DNA of 64,000 nucleotides from Hypericum androsaemum (lineage: Eukaryota > Streptophyta > Magnoliopsida > Malpighiales > Hypericaceae), in NCBI GenBank assembly GCA_963995505.1, contig OZ023182.1, positions 2,557,001 to 2,621,000 of the forward strand, in the 5' to 3' direction. Below the pieces are notes generated by a model. It did not search any database and was not told where the DNA came from. It was given only the letters and a program-made list of their open reading frames with translations. This document shows positions 50,755-64,000 of this stretch, piece after piece. Each line of letters opens with the position of its first letter. The stretch's first letter is position 1. A program made the translations under genes and the position numbers.

Positions 50755-51003
50755 AATTTTCCTATTTATTTTGAGAATATTATTTATCGATTGGATAACT
50801 CAATTTTTTCAAAAGGAGTGAATATTAAATCAATTAAATTCCGTTCGAAAGGTTATATATTTAATCAATGAGCATCGAACTACTTCTACATGTTATAATC
50901 TAACACTCACATACCAATAATTCTCCGCCGGTTTAGGCAAATGGATCGAAATTATAAAACTTTCTCCATAAACAAAACTTTAACGTGGGAATTGCTAGAG
51001 ATT
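50755..51003 (+). repeat. Dispersed repeat R, copy 7, in the CKX copy D promoter
   Basis: The R blocks GAATATTAAATCAA, ATCAATGAGCATCG, AATTCTCCGCCGG, AACGTGGGAATTGCTAGAG stop at 51003. They lie between distal (50540-50600) and proximal (51006 onward, AACATGGTCAACACACAGAA) promoter blocks that are closer together in copy F. R has therefore been placed inside the promoter of an intact gene. Confidence 0.75.
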
Positions 51004-51056
51004 AAACATGGTCAACACACAGAAATAATCCCTCCTCTTGTGTGGGTGGAGACCCC

Positions 51057-51062
51057 TATAAA
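51057..51062 (+). promoter_or_regulatory. TATA box of CKX copy D
   Basis: TATAAA in GACCCCTATAAATTAAGG is 78 bp upstream of the start codon at 51135. An in-frame ATG at 51087 lies about 30 bp downstream of the TATA box, at the expected transcription start, so it is unlikely to be used. Confidence 0.75.
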
Positions 51063-51134
51063 TTAAGGTGTACCAGTAGCCTAAAGATGTGTACCAGTAC
51101 CACCAATAACTCTCTCTCCCTTTCCCATAGAAGA

Positions 51135-53360
<2,226 letters not shown>

Positions 53361-54017
53361 GAGTTGACATCAGTACTGGTCGTTAAAATTGCGAGTTCCA
53401 ATGATTCCAAAAATTCATTGTCCAATATTGATTTTGTGTGCTGTTAATGGTTTTTCAATCCATTTATCTTTTATTTTAAATGTCGCGTTGAAAAATAAAT
53501 GTCCATCGTTTCTTGTGATGTAACAGTATTTTGAGTTTTGCAATAAACAATGTTTCCTGCAATATTTGTATTTCAGTTGGGTACAATGTTCATTTTCAAT
53601 ATAGTTATGGTCTTTATCGTGGAACATCAACATTCATTTTTTCCCTCTGGAAAACATATTTCGGTATCTAATACAATTAAATTCCTATAGTTGGAAGAAA
53701 TAGGCGCTAAACTTTAGATCACAAGTTGGAAACAATAAATAAATAAATTTATGTGCATCTCTTCCTGGTTAATTCGTGATGGACGAAATATCCAACGCTT
53801 TTATGTCCTTCTAATTTAACAAAATAAAGAATTCTAGTACTTTCAAATCTGTCTGAAAAAGAGGTGGAAGTACAGGAATATAATTTAGGGCAAGATTTCA
53901 GTTCACTCTGCAAATCTCGAAACAAAATCATAAAATATTTAATAAATCGACTGATTTAAATCTAAATCGAATAAATTTTTTGAACGATGACTATTCTCCT
54001 AATACATAAAGTTAATA

Positions 54018-54189
54018 GATAATGGGCTATGACTCAGGATCAAATACCCAAGCTCAAATGCCTCCACCGGAACGTGGCCTTTTTGTCTTGTCCGTTCTTA
54101 CAATGGGGTTTGGTTATTGGGCCATAAGCAAGTTCCGAGTCCGGACCTCCCAAGAAATGACATCCAATTTCCAAATCCAATGTCCTCTC
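54018..54189. repeat. Segment shared with the NAC 3' flank (left half)
   Basis: ATGGGCTATGACTCAGGATC and CCTCCACCGGAACG parallel 9421-9480. The counterpart of the following part lies at 57840-57935, so the LTR element was inserted in this duplicated segment. Confidence 0.55.
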
Positions 54190-54450
54190 TGTCACAACCC
54201 GCTAGGGTTCCAAGAACAAGAATCAAGAAAGGGGAGAAATTGGAAACGAAGGAGACAAGAGATTGAGAGAGAGAAGAGAAAGGGGAAAGGGGAAAGAAGA
54301 AGGAAACAATACGTTCCTTTAGATTTGATTAACAAATGTCAGAATGATCCCTCTTGTTCCATCTACCTTCTATTTATACCCAAGTTACACATTTACCTAA
54401 AACTGCTTACAACTTTTAGTTATGTTCAATTCAGTACCAAGTACATAACA
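54190..54450 (-). repeat. LTR (3' LTR in element orientation)
   Basis: Contains TATTTATACCC reversed (GGGTATAAATA, about 54370), a TATA box in the element's orientation. Confidence 0.92.
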
Positions 54451-54485
54451 ACTCCTCCCTTCCAAAAGAACCTTGTCCTCAAGGT

Positions 54486-56528
54486 TCAAGGAACATGAAA
54501 GTCATGAAATCGAGCTCGTACATTAGTCACATCATCTCGAGTCTTATGGTACCAACGCGTCTCGAAGCTGCAATGGTAATTAGCCTTGCTACCGAAAAAG
54601 CTAGGGATATAGAGATCCATAAGTTGACTGCTATCAGAAACCTCCTGTTGCATCGTGTTGCTAGCTGCAGCTGAGCAAGCCTTCAGATCTTTGCAATCAA
54701 CAACGAAAGCAAGAAAGTCATCTTCCGTTTCTTTAATACCAACTTCACGCAGACCTTGGCCAAAATCAACTCCAATAATAGTGGTGGCATCACTTGCGAG
54801 ATCAGCCATCAGTTCAGTAAGCATAATTGGTGTTTGGGAACCTAGCGAGGAGGGCTTGTTGCCTTCTATCTTTAATCTCAACGAAAGCAGTTTCAACAAC
54901 GAAGCAAATAGCAACACCAATTTTTGCCTTTCTGCATCACCCTTTTTGGTATTACTGGGCTTCTTTGGGCTCTCATTTCCTTTAACAGTATTAGACTTAC
55001 CATCTCTGTTCAAACCTTTGCTCCCAGCCAAATCACTTTGCTTCACTGCAGCAACAACTACCTGTTGAGTCTCATCAAAGAAGAAGTCATCAGGCACAAC
55101 ATTATTTGCTTCTAAATTGCCCTTTTGGCTCCTCCCTGTTTTGTTTTCATATATAGTACTTGTCCCTTGCTTGACTGTACCCAATATATCATCCTTCGTC
55201 AGTTTCATTGCCTTCCGAATCTTCACAAAGAAAACTCCAACTGACCACTTGAAAGTTTTTACAGGATCTAAGAATGGCACTTCCAACGTTTTGGGCCACA
55301 AGTACCTGTCGATAACCTGATGTTTGATAAGCTCATAGATAATTCTGTAAAGACCAGGTATTGACATAAAGTCAAATCCAATAAGCTTTTCAATTCTACC
55401 AAACAATCCTTGTAACTCAATGTCCAAGTAATCCAATGATCTTGTCAATTTGACAGTATGCAACTTATTGCCTTCTACTTCTGTCAAGGCAACAATTAAC
55501 CCACAAGCTGCAACTATTGAAACAAGTGAATTAAGCTCTTTTTCTTCTGAACTCTTAACCCTCTCAAGCATTGAATCTGTGAGATTTGTTTTTGTATACT
55601 TCTTAGGTGGCTGCTTCCATCTAAATTTCTTCGATCTCAATGCTTGAATCGACAACTTAGCACCATTTCTAGAACCATAAGATGACGATCCATTATTCCG
55701 GTAGCCATTAGAGATCAGGTAGCCCTTGTATAGAGAGGCCCCAACCCTCACCATAAACTCAACCATAGAAAACATATTCTTGAGCGTCAAGTTCACACAT
55801 TTACCAACAACATCACCACCACTAATTGACTTGTAGAACGCTGCAAGTTTGTTTCTTTTCTTACCAAAACACAAGTCTCCTGGCACCCACACAAAGTCCA
55901 CCTCAACAATAACAAGGACATAGACTTCTTGCTCTTCAAGTTCTACACCATAAGTTGACCATATCTCTATGTGACCAGTGGCAAATGCTGCACCATAAAC
56001 TGACCTTATCTTCTCTTGACATTCTTGATCAATATCAATGAGTTTGTTTAATGCTCTAGTAACCTGTACCATCTTCATCATTCTCATTTCATTTTCTAAT
56101 CTGTCTGCTTTCATTTCATTCACAAAACCACTCCACCCAGCAAGCAAGACAATAAAGAAAGTAGTAACATCCATGTCAATCACATAACGACCTTTAATTT
56201 CTAGCGACATGATGACTTTTAATCTCTCAAAATGGTGCAGAATGGTCTTCTCATCCACGCTCTTCATATCCAAAAGTTTCAAAAGAGAGCAGAGCTTGAA
56301 TGCTCTTGTGATCCCTGCACTTATCCTGTCATCAAAGTATCTGAAAAGATCTTCCATAAGATCATCATCAATTCTGAAGAAGCGAGCACCAAGCTTGTTC
56401 CAAACCACAGATTTATACCAAGGTAACCGTGAACATAATTCTTTGGGAACATATTCACCATGCCCTTTAATTTCAAGCACGACAATGGCTTTTATTTTCT
56501 CAAAATTTCTCACATATTTCTTAACCAT
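54486..56528 (-). CDS. Unassigned 680-residue protein of the LTR element
   Basis: An uninterrupted 680-codon frame starts at ATG 56528, overlaps the end of the gag-phase frame by 19 nt and stops 22 bp before the polypurine tract, so it fills the space where pol normally sits. I recognise no domain. Visible features: a short internal repeat, NFEKIKAIVVLEIKG at 8-22 and HFERLKVIMSLEIKG at 99-113; a hydrophobic stretch around 119-132 (DVTTFFIVLLAGW); a basic segment with SKKFRWKQPPKKY near 310; and a Lys/Ser-rich linker (SNTVKGNESPKKPSNTKKGD) near 545-565. There are no YxDD, D-D-35-E or DTG motifs. The absence of stops over 2 kb, beside LTRs that differ by about 4%, suggests either youth or selection. 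It could be an additional ORF carried by this family or an acquired host gene. Confidence 0.75.
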   Translation of the reverse strand: MVKKYVRNFEKIKAIVVLEIKGHGEYVPKELCSRLPWYKSVVWNKLGARFFRIDDDLMEDLFRYFDDRISAGITRAFKLCSLLKLLDMKSVDEKTILHHFERLKVIMSLEIKGRYVIDMDVTTFFIVLLAGWSGFVNEMKADRLENEMRMMKMVQVTRALNKLIDIDQECQEKIRSVYGAAFATGHIEIWSTYGVELEEQEVYVLVIVEVDFVWVPGDLCFGKKRNKLAAFYKSISGGDVVGKCVNLTLKNMFSMVEFMVRVGASLYKGYLISNGYRNNGSSSYGSRNGAKLSIQALRSKKFRWKQPPKKYTKTNLTDSMLERVKSSEEKELNSLVSIVAACGLIVALTEVEGNKLHTVKLTRSLDYLDIELQGLFGRIEKLIGFDFMSIPGLYRIIYELIKHQVIDRYLWPKTLEVPFLDPVKTFKWSVGVFFVKIRKAMKLTKDDILGTVKQGTSTIYENKTGRSQKGNLEANNVVPDDFFFDETQQVVVAAVKQSDLAGSKGLNRDGKSNTVKGNESPKKPSNTKKGDAERQKLVLLFASLLKLLSLRLKIEGNKPSSLGSQTPIMLTELMADLASDATTIIGVDFGQGLREVGIKETEDDFLAFVVDCKDLKACSAAASNTMQQEVSDSSQLMDLYIPSFFGSKANYHCSFETRWYHKTRDDVTNVRARFHDFHVP

Positions 56529-56761
56529 CTCACTTGTTTTACTGATTCATAGCTCTTATATATGAAAATAGAACACAAATCATTCACGACTTTGTTCTTA
56601 CATTCAGCGATCAATAATTTATCACCACCATTGTTAGAATCAGACCAAAATTTAACCGAGTCATCTACTTTTCCATCAACTGCTTCTAATCTATCCAACC
56701 CCACTTGCCTCTCCAAGCTTTTATTTGTACCCACTTGACTCTCTCCTCTAGAACTCGCAAC
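56510..56761 (-). CDS. gag-phase extension beyond an in-frame TAG
   Basis: After the gag stop (TAG, 56762-56764) the same frame stays open for 80 more codons (VASSRGESQVGTNKSLERQV onward) to a TGA at 56510. The stretch contains no family motif. It could be read by stop suppression, or show that the TAG is a recent mutation in a longer gag. It may not be translated. Confidence 0.4.
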   Translation of the reverse strand, partial: VASSRGESQVGTNKSLERQVGLDRLEAVDGKVDDSVKFWSDSNNGGDKLLIAECKNKVVNDLCSIFIYKSYESVKQVRWLRNM

Positions 56762-57493
56762 CTACAGCTTTGTGTTTTCAAGGTGATTGGAATCAGACTC
56801 TCCATTAGCAAGTTGAGCACTTTGCTTAGTTGAATTTCCATTTAATTTGGCCAACCTAATCGCTTCACTCAAAGAGAGAGGCTTAGCTTCCAATATCATG
56901 GTTTTGACACTTTCTTTCAATCCCGCTATGAAATTTGTTGTGAAATACCTATCAGACAAAAATCGATACTCCAACAACAACAAAGCCTTCACCTCCTGAA
57001 ATATTTCCACATAATCCTCAACATCACCATTTTGCTTAAGTTCATGTAACTCTTTCACAACAGCATCGTGACCTCTGTCCTCAAATCGAGCCAACAACGC
57101 CTTTGTAAACTCAGACCAACTAACTCTCTCAAAATTCACAGCCCAAGACATGTACCACACATCTGCCTTCTCATCCATATAGGACGAACTCAAACTCACT
57201 TTCCATTCCTCAGGGGTGCGATTAAGCATAAAGTACTTTTGACAAGTCCTAATCCAAAATCTAGGGTTTTGTCCTGTGAATATTGGGATTTTCGGCTTAG
57301 AAATTAGGGCATTTACCTGGAGATTAGGGCGAGGCGCATCCCCGTCTTCATGATGTGAGCTTTCGCTAGCGATCTCAATCCTCAATCCACTCTGCTCGTC
57401 ATTTTCTCCAACTTGGGTTACACCCGTAGGCAAAGGAGATAGAGGAGACCTCATGTCCTCCTCCAATGCTTTCGATGCATTCAAACACGTCAT
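56762..57493 (-). CDS. Retrotransposon gag-like protein
   Basis: The frame is open from an ATG at 57538, which lies in the last bases of the LTR (ATGACA) and runs through the primer site; the next Met, at 57493, is the more likely start, giving 243 residues. The core matches the Ty3-type retrotransposon gag domain: FTGQNPRFWIRTCQKYFMLN, DEKADVWYMSWAVN, SWSEFTKALLARFEDRG, ELHELKQNGDVEDYVEIFQE and ITNFIAGL-like YFTTNFIAGLKESVKTMI. It forms virus-like particles in related elements. No CCHC zinc knuckle is seen. The C terminus (NGNSTKQSAQLANGE) is polar. It ends at a TAG followed by an open extension. Confidence 0.85.
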   Translation of the reverse strand: MTCLNASKALEEDMRSPLSPLPTGVTQVGENDEQSGLRIEIASESSHHEDGDAPRPNLQVNALISKPKIPIFTGQNPRFWIRTCQKYFMLNRTPEEWKVSLSSSYMDEKADVWYMSWAVNFERVSWSEFTKALLARFEDRGHDAVVKELHELKQNGDVEDYVEIFQEVKALLLLEYRFLSDRYFTTNFIAGLKESVKTMILEAKPLSLSEAIRLAKLNGNSTKQSAQLANGESDSNHLENTKL

Positions 57494-57518
57494 ACTAAGC
57501 TTTCTGAGGAATGGAGAG

Positions 57519-57530
57519 CTCTGATACCAA
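57519..57530 (-). other. Primer binding site of the LTR element
   Basis: GCTCTGATACCA on the plus strand reads TGGTATCAGAGC on the minus strand, complementary to the 3' end of initiator tRNA-Met. Confidence 0.95.
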
Positions 57531-57532
57531 TT

Positions 57533-57788
57533 TGTCATAACCCGCTAGGGTTCCAAGAACAAGAATCAAGAAAGGGGAGAAATTGGGAAAGAAGGAGATA
57601 AGAGATTGAGAGAGAGAGAAGAGAACGGGGAAAGGAGAAGGAAATAATACGTTCCATTAGGTTTGATTAACAAATGTCAGAATGATCACTCTTGTTCCAT
57701 CTACCTTCTATTTATACCCAAGTTACACATTTACCTAAAACTGCTTACAACTTTTAGTTATGTTCAATTCAGTACCAAGTACATGACA
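57533..57788 (-). repeat. LTR (5' LTR in element orientation)
   Basis: Begins TGTCAT and ends ATGACA on both strands, a 6-bp inverted pair. A TATA box (GGGTATAAATA on the minus strand) lies near 57710. Confidence 0.92.
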
Positions 57789-58108
57789 CACTCTCTCTCT
57801 CTCTCTCTTTTCTGATAAGTAGAGAGATCATCTGCTTCCCAATTGAATTGAATTGAATTGTTCTTCAATTTCTCCATCTCGTTCATGGTTTCAAATTGTG
57901 GGAGAGATCATCTGCTGCCACTTTAAGTGCCTCAACTTCGCCCAAGGTAATAGCTAGAAGCACCCCTCTACGTTATTGATCTCCTCTTTTTATCTGTTTC
58001 CATGTTTCTTGATCAAAATATCATCATCAATTTTTCATTTTTCATTTTGTAAGAATAACGGTATATATATAACATTATACCGTTCAAAAAAACAAGAATA
58101 ACGGTATA

Positions 58109-58890
58109 AAATTTAGGAAGTATCTTCACAGATACTCTAAAAACATAATTGCGTACAACAATTTAGTTCGAAATGGGTGACATTTGAGAAGAGGAATCAG
58201 GAATTTGATCATAAGCTCATTTTATCCCTGGGGAGAGCTTCTTCGGTTAAGAGTTGACATTAGTTATTTAAGTCGAGAGTTTTCAATGATTTCAAGAGAT
58301 CAACGCCCCATATTGATTTTTTTTTTTGGATAAGTAGAAATTTATATAATTCTAATATGATTACAATTTGTAAAAATATTGAGCTATATAAAATTTCAGT
58401 TCCAAAATTGCCTAATTTGCAACATTAACACTAACCATTGCCAAATTATGTTGCTTAATTTTATCATCTCATAGAAAAAATAACTTATCTACAGTGTTCC
58501 TTGTGTCCATGATCGCTTTTGCCTTAATTGTTAGTTTTTTGGACCAGGTACTTCTTCGAAGTTGGGTCTCCATTGCAAAATTATCCTCCCGAGACCCAAC
58601 AATCTGAGTCGGCCCAATTTCTTTCTCCTGCCCCTTTAGACCCAATGAGCTTCTCCTGCCTTCCTCCGGCCCAAGCTGGGTTTTGTTGTTGTAAGGGAGA
58701 CATTAATGGTTTTGTGGGATGTTAATGAGTTTTACTTTTTAAGGGAGACATTATTATTTGGACTTCATCCGTTTATCTTTTATTATAAATATTATGTTGA
58801 AGAAAAAAATGTCCATCAGTTTGGTGTAATATAACAATATTTTTTAGTTTATGCAATAAATAATGTTATCCCCCATAAAAAAAGTGAAGT
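58109..58890 (+). pseudogene. CKX relic G: 3' end of exon 5 and 3' UTR
   Basis: The sequence TTTAGGAAGTATCTTCACAG, TTTAGTTCGAAATGGG, GAAGAGGAATCAGGAATTTG and CATTTTATCCC matches the last 45 codons of the CKX genes (KYLHRYSxKNxW…SKWVTFxRRxQEFDxKxILS). A frame change and a TGA follow SKWV. The 3' UTR after the stop (AAGAGTTGACAT, then TTTATCTTTTATTATAAAT, ATGTCCATC, CAATAAATAATG) also matches, but is split from about 58318 to 58765 by a T-rich-ended insertion of unknown type. No earlier CKX exon lies upstream. Confidence 0.85.
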
Positions 58891-59039
58891 TCATTGATTT
58901 GATGAATAGATATTCTCTTATATCTTATTGGTTCAATTATACCGGTAGACACCTAGTATATACTCGAAATGGGTAACAACCTGGCAACAGATGTTTGAAA
59001 TTTTTTAGAAATTAAGATTTCAAAAGCATCTCAAAAAAT

Positions 59040-60176
59040 TTTAAATGTAATATGCAATACATATATTAAAATGCCATTATGGCAATCCACATGATCAGAA
59101 GTTGAATTTAAAATGTCATATGTCATGTTTTTGTTTTCTAGTATGTCATGATTGTATTTTAAGGCATGTTAACATGGTTAGGTCCTTAAAAAAATGTAAA
59201 CAAGGTCAGTAATCAGAAAACTAATCAGGAACAATTTATTGGTCAACGCATAGGAATAACCAAGATCAATTCATTCTGGTTGACAGCTCTGCAGATTAAC
59301 GTGCACCAGTAGCCTCAAGAAGTGCCCCCCCATCTTCTCAATTTGTTCTTTTTCCCATAGAATAATGAAAATAACTTGTAATATAATAGCCTATACCCTC
59401 CTTATACTATTGATCGCCATTAATATTGCGGTATGGAGCGAATTAGAAGGGAGGTTGCCTTTAACGTGTTCTATACCAACCCAACTCAAAGGCAAGCTTC
59501 AGGCTGATCCTTCGGTAATAGAAACAGCCGCCACCGACTATGGGAACGTTGTCGTTTCCCTCCATCAGCCGTCCTCTACCCTTCAACCGTACAAGACATC
59601 CAAACCATAATAGCATCTTTCTACAATTGTCCACGTCCTTTCACTGTATACTCCAGAGGGAACGCCCACTCGGAGGAAGGACAGGCCATGGCCCCTGGAT
59701 GGGTCGTCGTGGACATGCAAGAACTCAAAAGAAACCAAAACGGGTCCGGAGTTTTCGTTTCCGACGACCTTTCAGACGCTGATGTAGGGGGAGACCTGTT
59801 CTGGATTGATGTGTTGAATGGGACATTGGAGAAAGGTGTCATGCCGGTAATTCCATGGACTGGTTATTTGGAACTTACGATCGGCGGGACGTTGTCCAAC
59901 GCCGGAGTCGGTGGCGGGAGTTTCCGTGTTGGTCCTCAGCTTAGCAATGTCTACGAGATGGATGTTATCACTGGTAAGTATATCTTAATCTGTAAAGTTA
60001 ATTTGGAATATATTTTCTAGAGTATTTTGTCCTTTCTTTTTAGATATTTGCCAAAAAAAGAGTTACAAATTGTTAATATGGATAGTATAATCAAATCAAT
60101 TAAATTTTTCTTAATAAATCTGGAGTATTACATTGAGCCATTAAAAACGCAAAGTTGTCAAATAATTGTTGGCAGA
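59040..60176 (+). pseudogene. CKX relic E: promoter, exon 1 and part of intron 1
   Basis: The promoter blocks (59060-59300) match copy F, but the TATA box has decayed (CTGCAGATTAACG). Exon 1 is 59365-59973, with signal peptide MKITCNIIAYTLLILLIAIN. One base is lost in GTTGTCGTTTCCC (GTTGTCCATTTCCC elsewhere), which shifts the frame about 65 codons in; the rest of exon 1 is open in the other frame. The flavin motif is RGNAHS and the catalytic segment PWTGYL. Similarity to copy D's first intron stops at about 60176, and no later exon follows. Confidence 0.9.
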
Positions 60177-60520
60177 AGAAGTCATGAACTATTCTGAAAC
60201 TTGTACACTCATTTCTCAAACGGTAAATCCCTAACCGTTTTCTCTCTCTATTCCCGCCATTCTTGATCTTTGATCAAGAGTGTTACATAGGTCTGGTGGA
60301 GGATGGAGCCGTTGTAAGCTTAACACAGGCGTGTTTTCCGCTAGATTTTACTGGAGAAGGTTTTTTACCGAGGTTGGCACGAGGTATCCTCCACATTTAG
60401 GATAGTCGGTACTGGTCTTGCTTGTTGCTGGCCAATTCTACACTGTGTTGATGTATGGTTTGGCTTACAAGAATGAAGGAATACCGAATACATGTTTAGC
60501 CCCAAAAAAGGAATAGCATG
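60177..60520. other. Unidentified insertion after CKX relic E
   Basis: This non-CKX sequence has mixed GC content (TGGTGGAGGATGGAGCCG, TAGGATAGTCGGTACTGGTC) and ends in CCCCAAAAAAGG. It may be the 3' end of a 5'-truncated LINE. No coding motif is recognisable. Confidence 0.4.
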
Positions 60521-61160
60521 AAACTTGGATTTTTTTTTCTGTGGCTTTATAAAAAAATCATTATTGCCGTACTCTAATAAAATTTTCTCTTATAATCATA
60601 TTTGTTCCGTTCACAAAATTCAAAGTCGAGAATTGGAAATAAAAATAACATCTCTTAGATTTTTTTCTTTTTAGAGTATCCTTTACAAGTTGGATTACCC
60701 TTATCATTCATTGAACAAGGTTTTTTAACTTCAAGGAGAATCGTGGATTGTATTAAATTAAGTTGTGCCGTGAGCGCACGAAACTTAGATATTAAATCAA
60801 GTGAATTACGTGCGAAACGTGTATATTTATTTAACCAATAAACAACTAGCATTTAACATTGGTTATACTAAACTTAAATAAGAGAATTCGAGTGGAGCAG
60901 TGGTATTAAATATTTGTTAGGAGAATTTTGCACCTCGAATTTAGATTCTTCAGCCTAACAAGTATTCATACCAATTAGTTTCAAACATAAAATGTTTAAT
61001 CAATGGGCATCTAACTACTTTATATGCTATGTCTAACACTCATATGACATGCCAATAACTCTCCGCCAGCGTAGGCAAATGGATCGAAATTATAAAACTC
61101 TCCATAAACAAAACTTTAACGTATTATAGGAGATGCGCTTTCGATCAACTGAACAAAGTA
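60520..61160 (+). repeat. Dispersed repeat R, copy 8
   Basis: Carries CATGAAACTTGGATTT, TTTACAAGTTGGATTACC, AATCGTGGATTGTATTAAATT, TTACGTGCGAAACGTGTATA, AACTCTCCGCCAGCGTAGGC and TCGATCAACTGAACAAAG. An unrelated stretch (60860-60980) interrupts it. Confidence 0.75.
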
Positions 61161-61500
61161 GTGGGACACCCGGTGGTACATTACACTTGGCTAAACAGTT
61201 TGATTCTGATACAATCTGTTGCAACCCCAACACCGTCGCAAACGCTAGCCCCGTGCGCAAACCATAAGCCTCCAGTATCGATGAGTGCTTCACATCAAGG
61301 AAAGGTCGAACCACCCCTGCCACAAATAGACCGCTCGAGTCACTAACGACCACCCCTACTTGTCCCTCTCCATTGGCCAGAAAACCACTGTCAACGGTCA
61401 TCTTGATATGACCATCTTCCGGTGGGACCCAGCGACTCGCAGCTACGCTATGTGCCCCACCGCACCTAGCCCCCTCTGTCACCTCCACAAAGTCCTGCCG
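61160..61500 (-). pseudogene. Orphan RNase H-like domain (RVT_3 type)
   Basis: The minus strand reads RWVPPEDGHIKMTVDSGFLA, GQVGVVVSDSSGLFVAGVVR, SSILEAYGLRTGLAFATVLG and IVSESNCLAKCN. This is the first half of the RNase H-like domain used by plant LINEs (WxPPxxGxxKxNxDGAF…GxGxVxRDxxG…AEAxAxxxGLxxA…ExDC). Acids appear as VDSGF, LEAYGL and SESNC. The right boundary abuts CKX promoter F and the left abuts repeat R. Confidence 0.75.
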
Positions 61501-61882
61501 AAATCTAATTCCTTCCTCTAGAATCTATCCCGGATTCGACCTGTTCCCGCGGACCGGAGATGCTTGGCGGCCTCGTAAGACGAGGGAGAAGGGTACTAGT
61601 CCATACGCTAGGGACTGGAAAGCAATTTACCATAAAAATTAAGAACCAGAAAGAATCTCAAAATTTTGAAATTCCATATGCAATAAAGATATTAAAATGT
61701 TGGTAATGGAGTATGGCATTCCCCAAGATGAACAGTTGACTTTAAAATGTCAAATGTCCTTTTTTTGTAGTATGTCATGATTGTATGTCAAGGCATTAAT
61801 ATGATCACTTCATACAAAAAAAATGTACACATGGTCAGTACACAGAGAAATAATCAGAACAATTTATTCTGGGTGGGAGCTC

Positions 61883-61888
61883 TATAAA
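61883..61888 (+). promoter_or_regulatory. TATA box of CKX copy F
   Basis: TATAAA in GGGAGCTCTATAAATTAACG is 100 bp upstream of the start codon. Blocks upstream (GTTGACTTTAAAATGTCAAA, ACACATGGTCAG, GAACAATTTATTCTGG) are shared with the other CKX promoters. Confidence 0.75.
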
Positions 61889-61982
61889 TTAACGTGTACC
61901 AATAGCCTAAAGAAGTGCCCTGGTAGCATCAAGAACTCCCTCCCCTCTCCTCTTTTCAGTTTGTTCTCTTTCCCGTAGAAGA

Positions 61983-64000
<2,018 letters not shown>

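Larger units (their letters stand above)
54190..57788 (-). mobile_element. Non-autonomous LTR retrotransposon with gag and an unknown ORF
   Basis: LTRs lie at 54190-54450 (261 bp) and 57533-57788 (256 bp). On the minus strand they begin TGTCATGTACTTGG (TGTTATG in the left copy) and end GGGTTATGACA or GGGTTGTGACA. They differ by about a dozen substitutions and two small indels. Read on the minus strand, the primer site TGGTATCAGAGC (57519-57530) follows the right LTR after a 2-bp spacer, and the polypurine tract GGAAGGGAGGAGT (54451-54463) precedes the left LTR. Flanks CTCTC and CACTC are a possible 5-bp target duplication. The 3.08-kb interior encodes a gag and one further long frame. I see no protease, RT, RNase H or integrase motif. 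Confidence 0.9.

Noticed and set aside
51087..51134. Upstream in-frame ATG extending CKX copy D
   Set aside because: It falls at the expected transcription start (30 bp after the TATA box) and would place 16 polar residues before the signal peptide.

Overview
This is nuclear DNA from a flowering plant, probably a eudicot (inferred). The evidence is AT-rich intergenic DNA, short GT-AG introns, a plant-specific NAC transcription factor, five-exon cytokinin dehydrogenase (CKX) genes, and dense plant transposons with initiator-tRNA-Met primer sites. I cannot name the species.

Layout. 1-7280 is gene-poor and holds a MULE-type foldback element (2755-3521), a 200-bp tandem duplication (4489-4880) and a hAT element with a perfect 8-bp target duplication (5052-6158). 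7355-9171 is an intact three-exon NAC gene, JUB1/ANAC042-like. 9780-17360 is repeats: a dispersed repeat here called R, a (TA)n tract, a foldback element, an orphan CKX promoter, and a Pack-MULE-like element carrying a piece of a U-box/ARM ubiquitin-ligase gene with a copia element nested in it. From 17.4 kb to the window end lies a tandem CKX array broken up by transposons.

CKX array. Seven copies or fragments, all on the plus strand: A (17.4 kb, 5' stub), B (20.8-23.3 kb, nonsense and frameshift), C (32.3-35.6 kb, exon deletion, frameshift and a 1.1-kb LTR-like insertion), D (51.1-53.4 kb, intact, 512 codons), G (58.1-58.9 kb, 3' stub), E (59.4-60.2 kb, exon 1 only, frameshifted) and F (62.0 kb to the edge, intact as far as visible). 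Promoter relics near 13.0 and 36.5 kb suggest further lost copies. The R repeat recurs through the array.

Main observation. In every CKX copy where the positions can be read, the two acids that bind and activate cytokinin in maize CKX1 (Asp169 and Glu288) are replaced: Asn or Gly for Asp169, Ala or Gly for Glu288. The FAD histidine and the rest of the fold remain, and two copies have full open frames. This suggests a CKX-like lineage with altered or lost chemistry. Second in interest is a 3.6-kb LTR element (54190-57788, minus strand) with a gag and a 680-codon open frame that I cannot assign, and no visible polymerase.

The rest is transposon material: a nested and dead Ty1/copia element (37472-44523), three solo-LTR-like insertions, LINE fragments, hAT-type MITEs and minisatellites.
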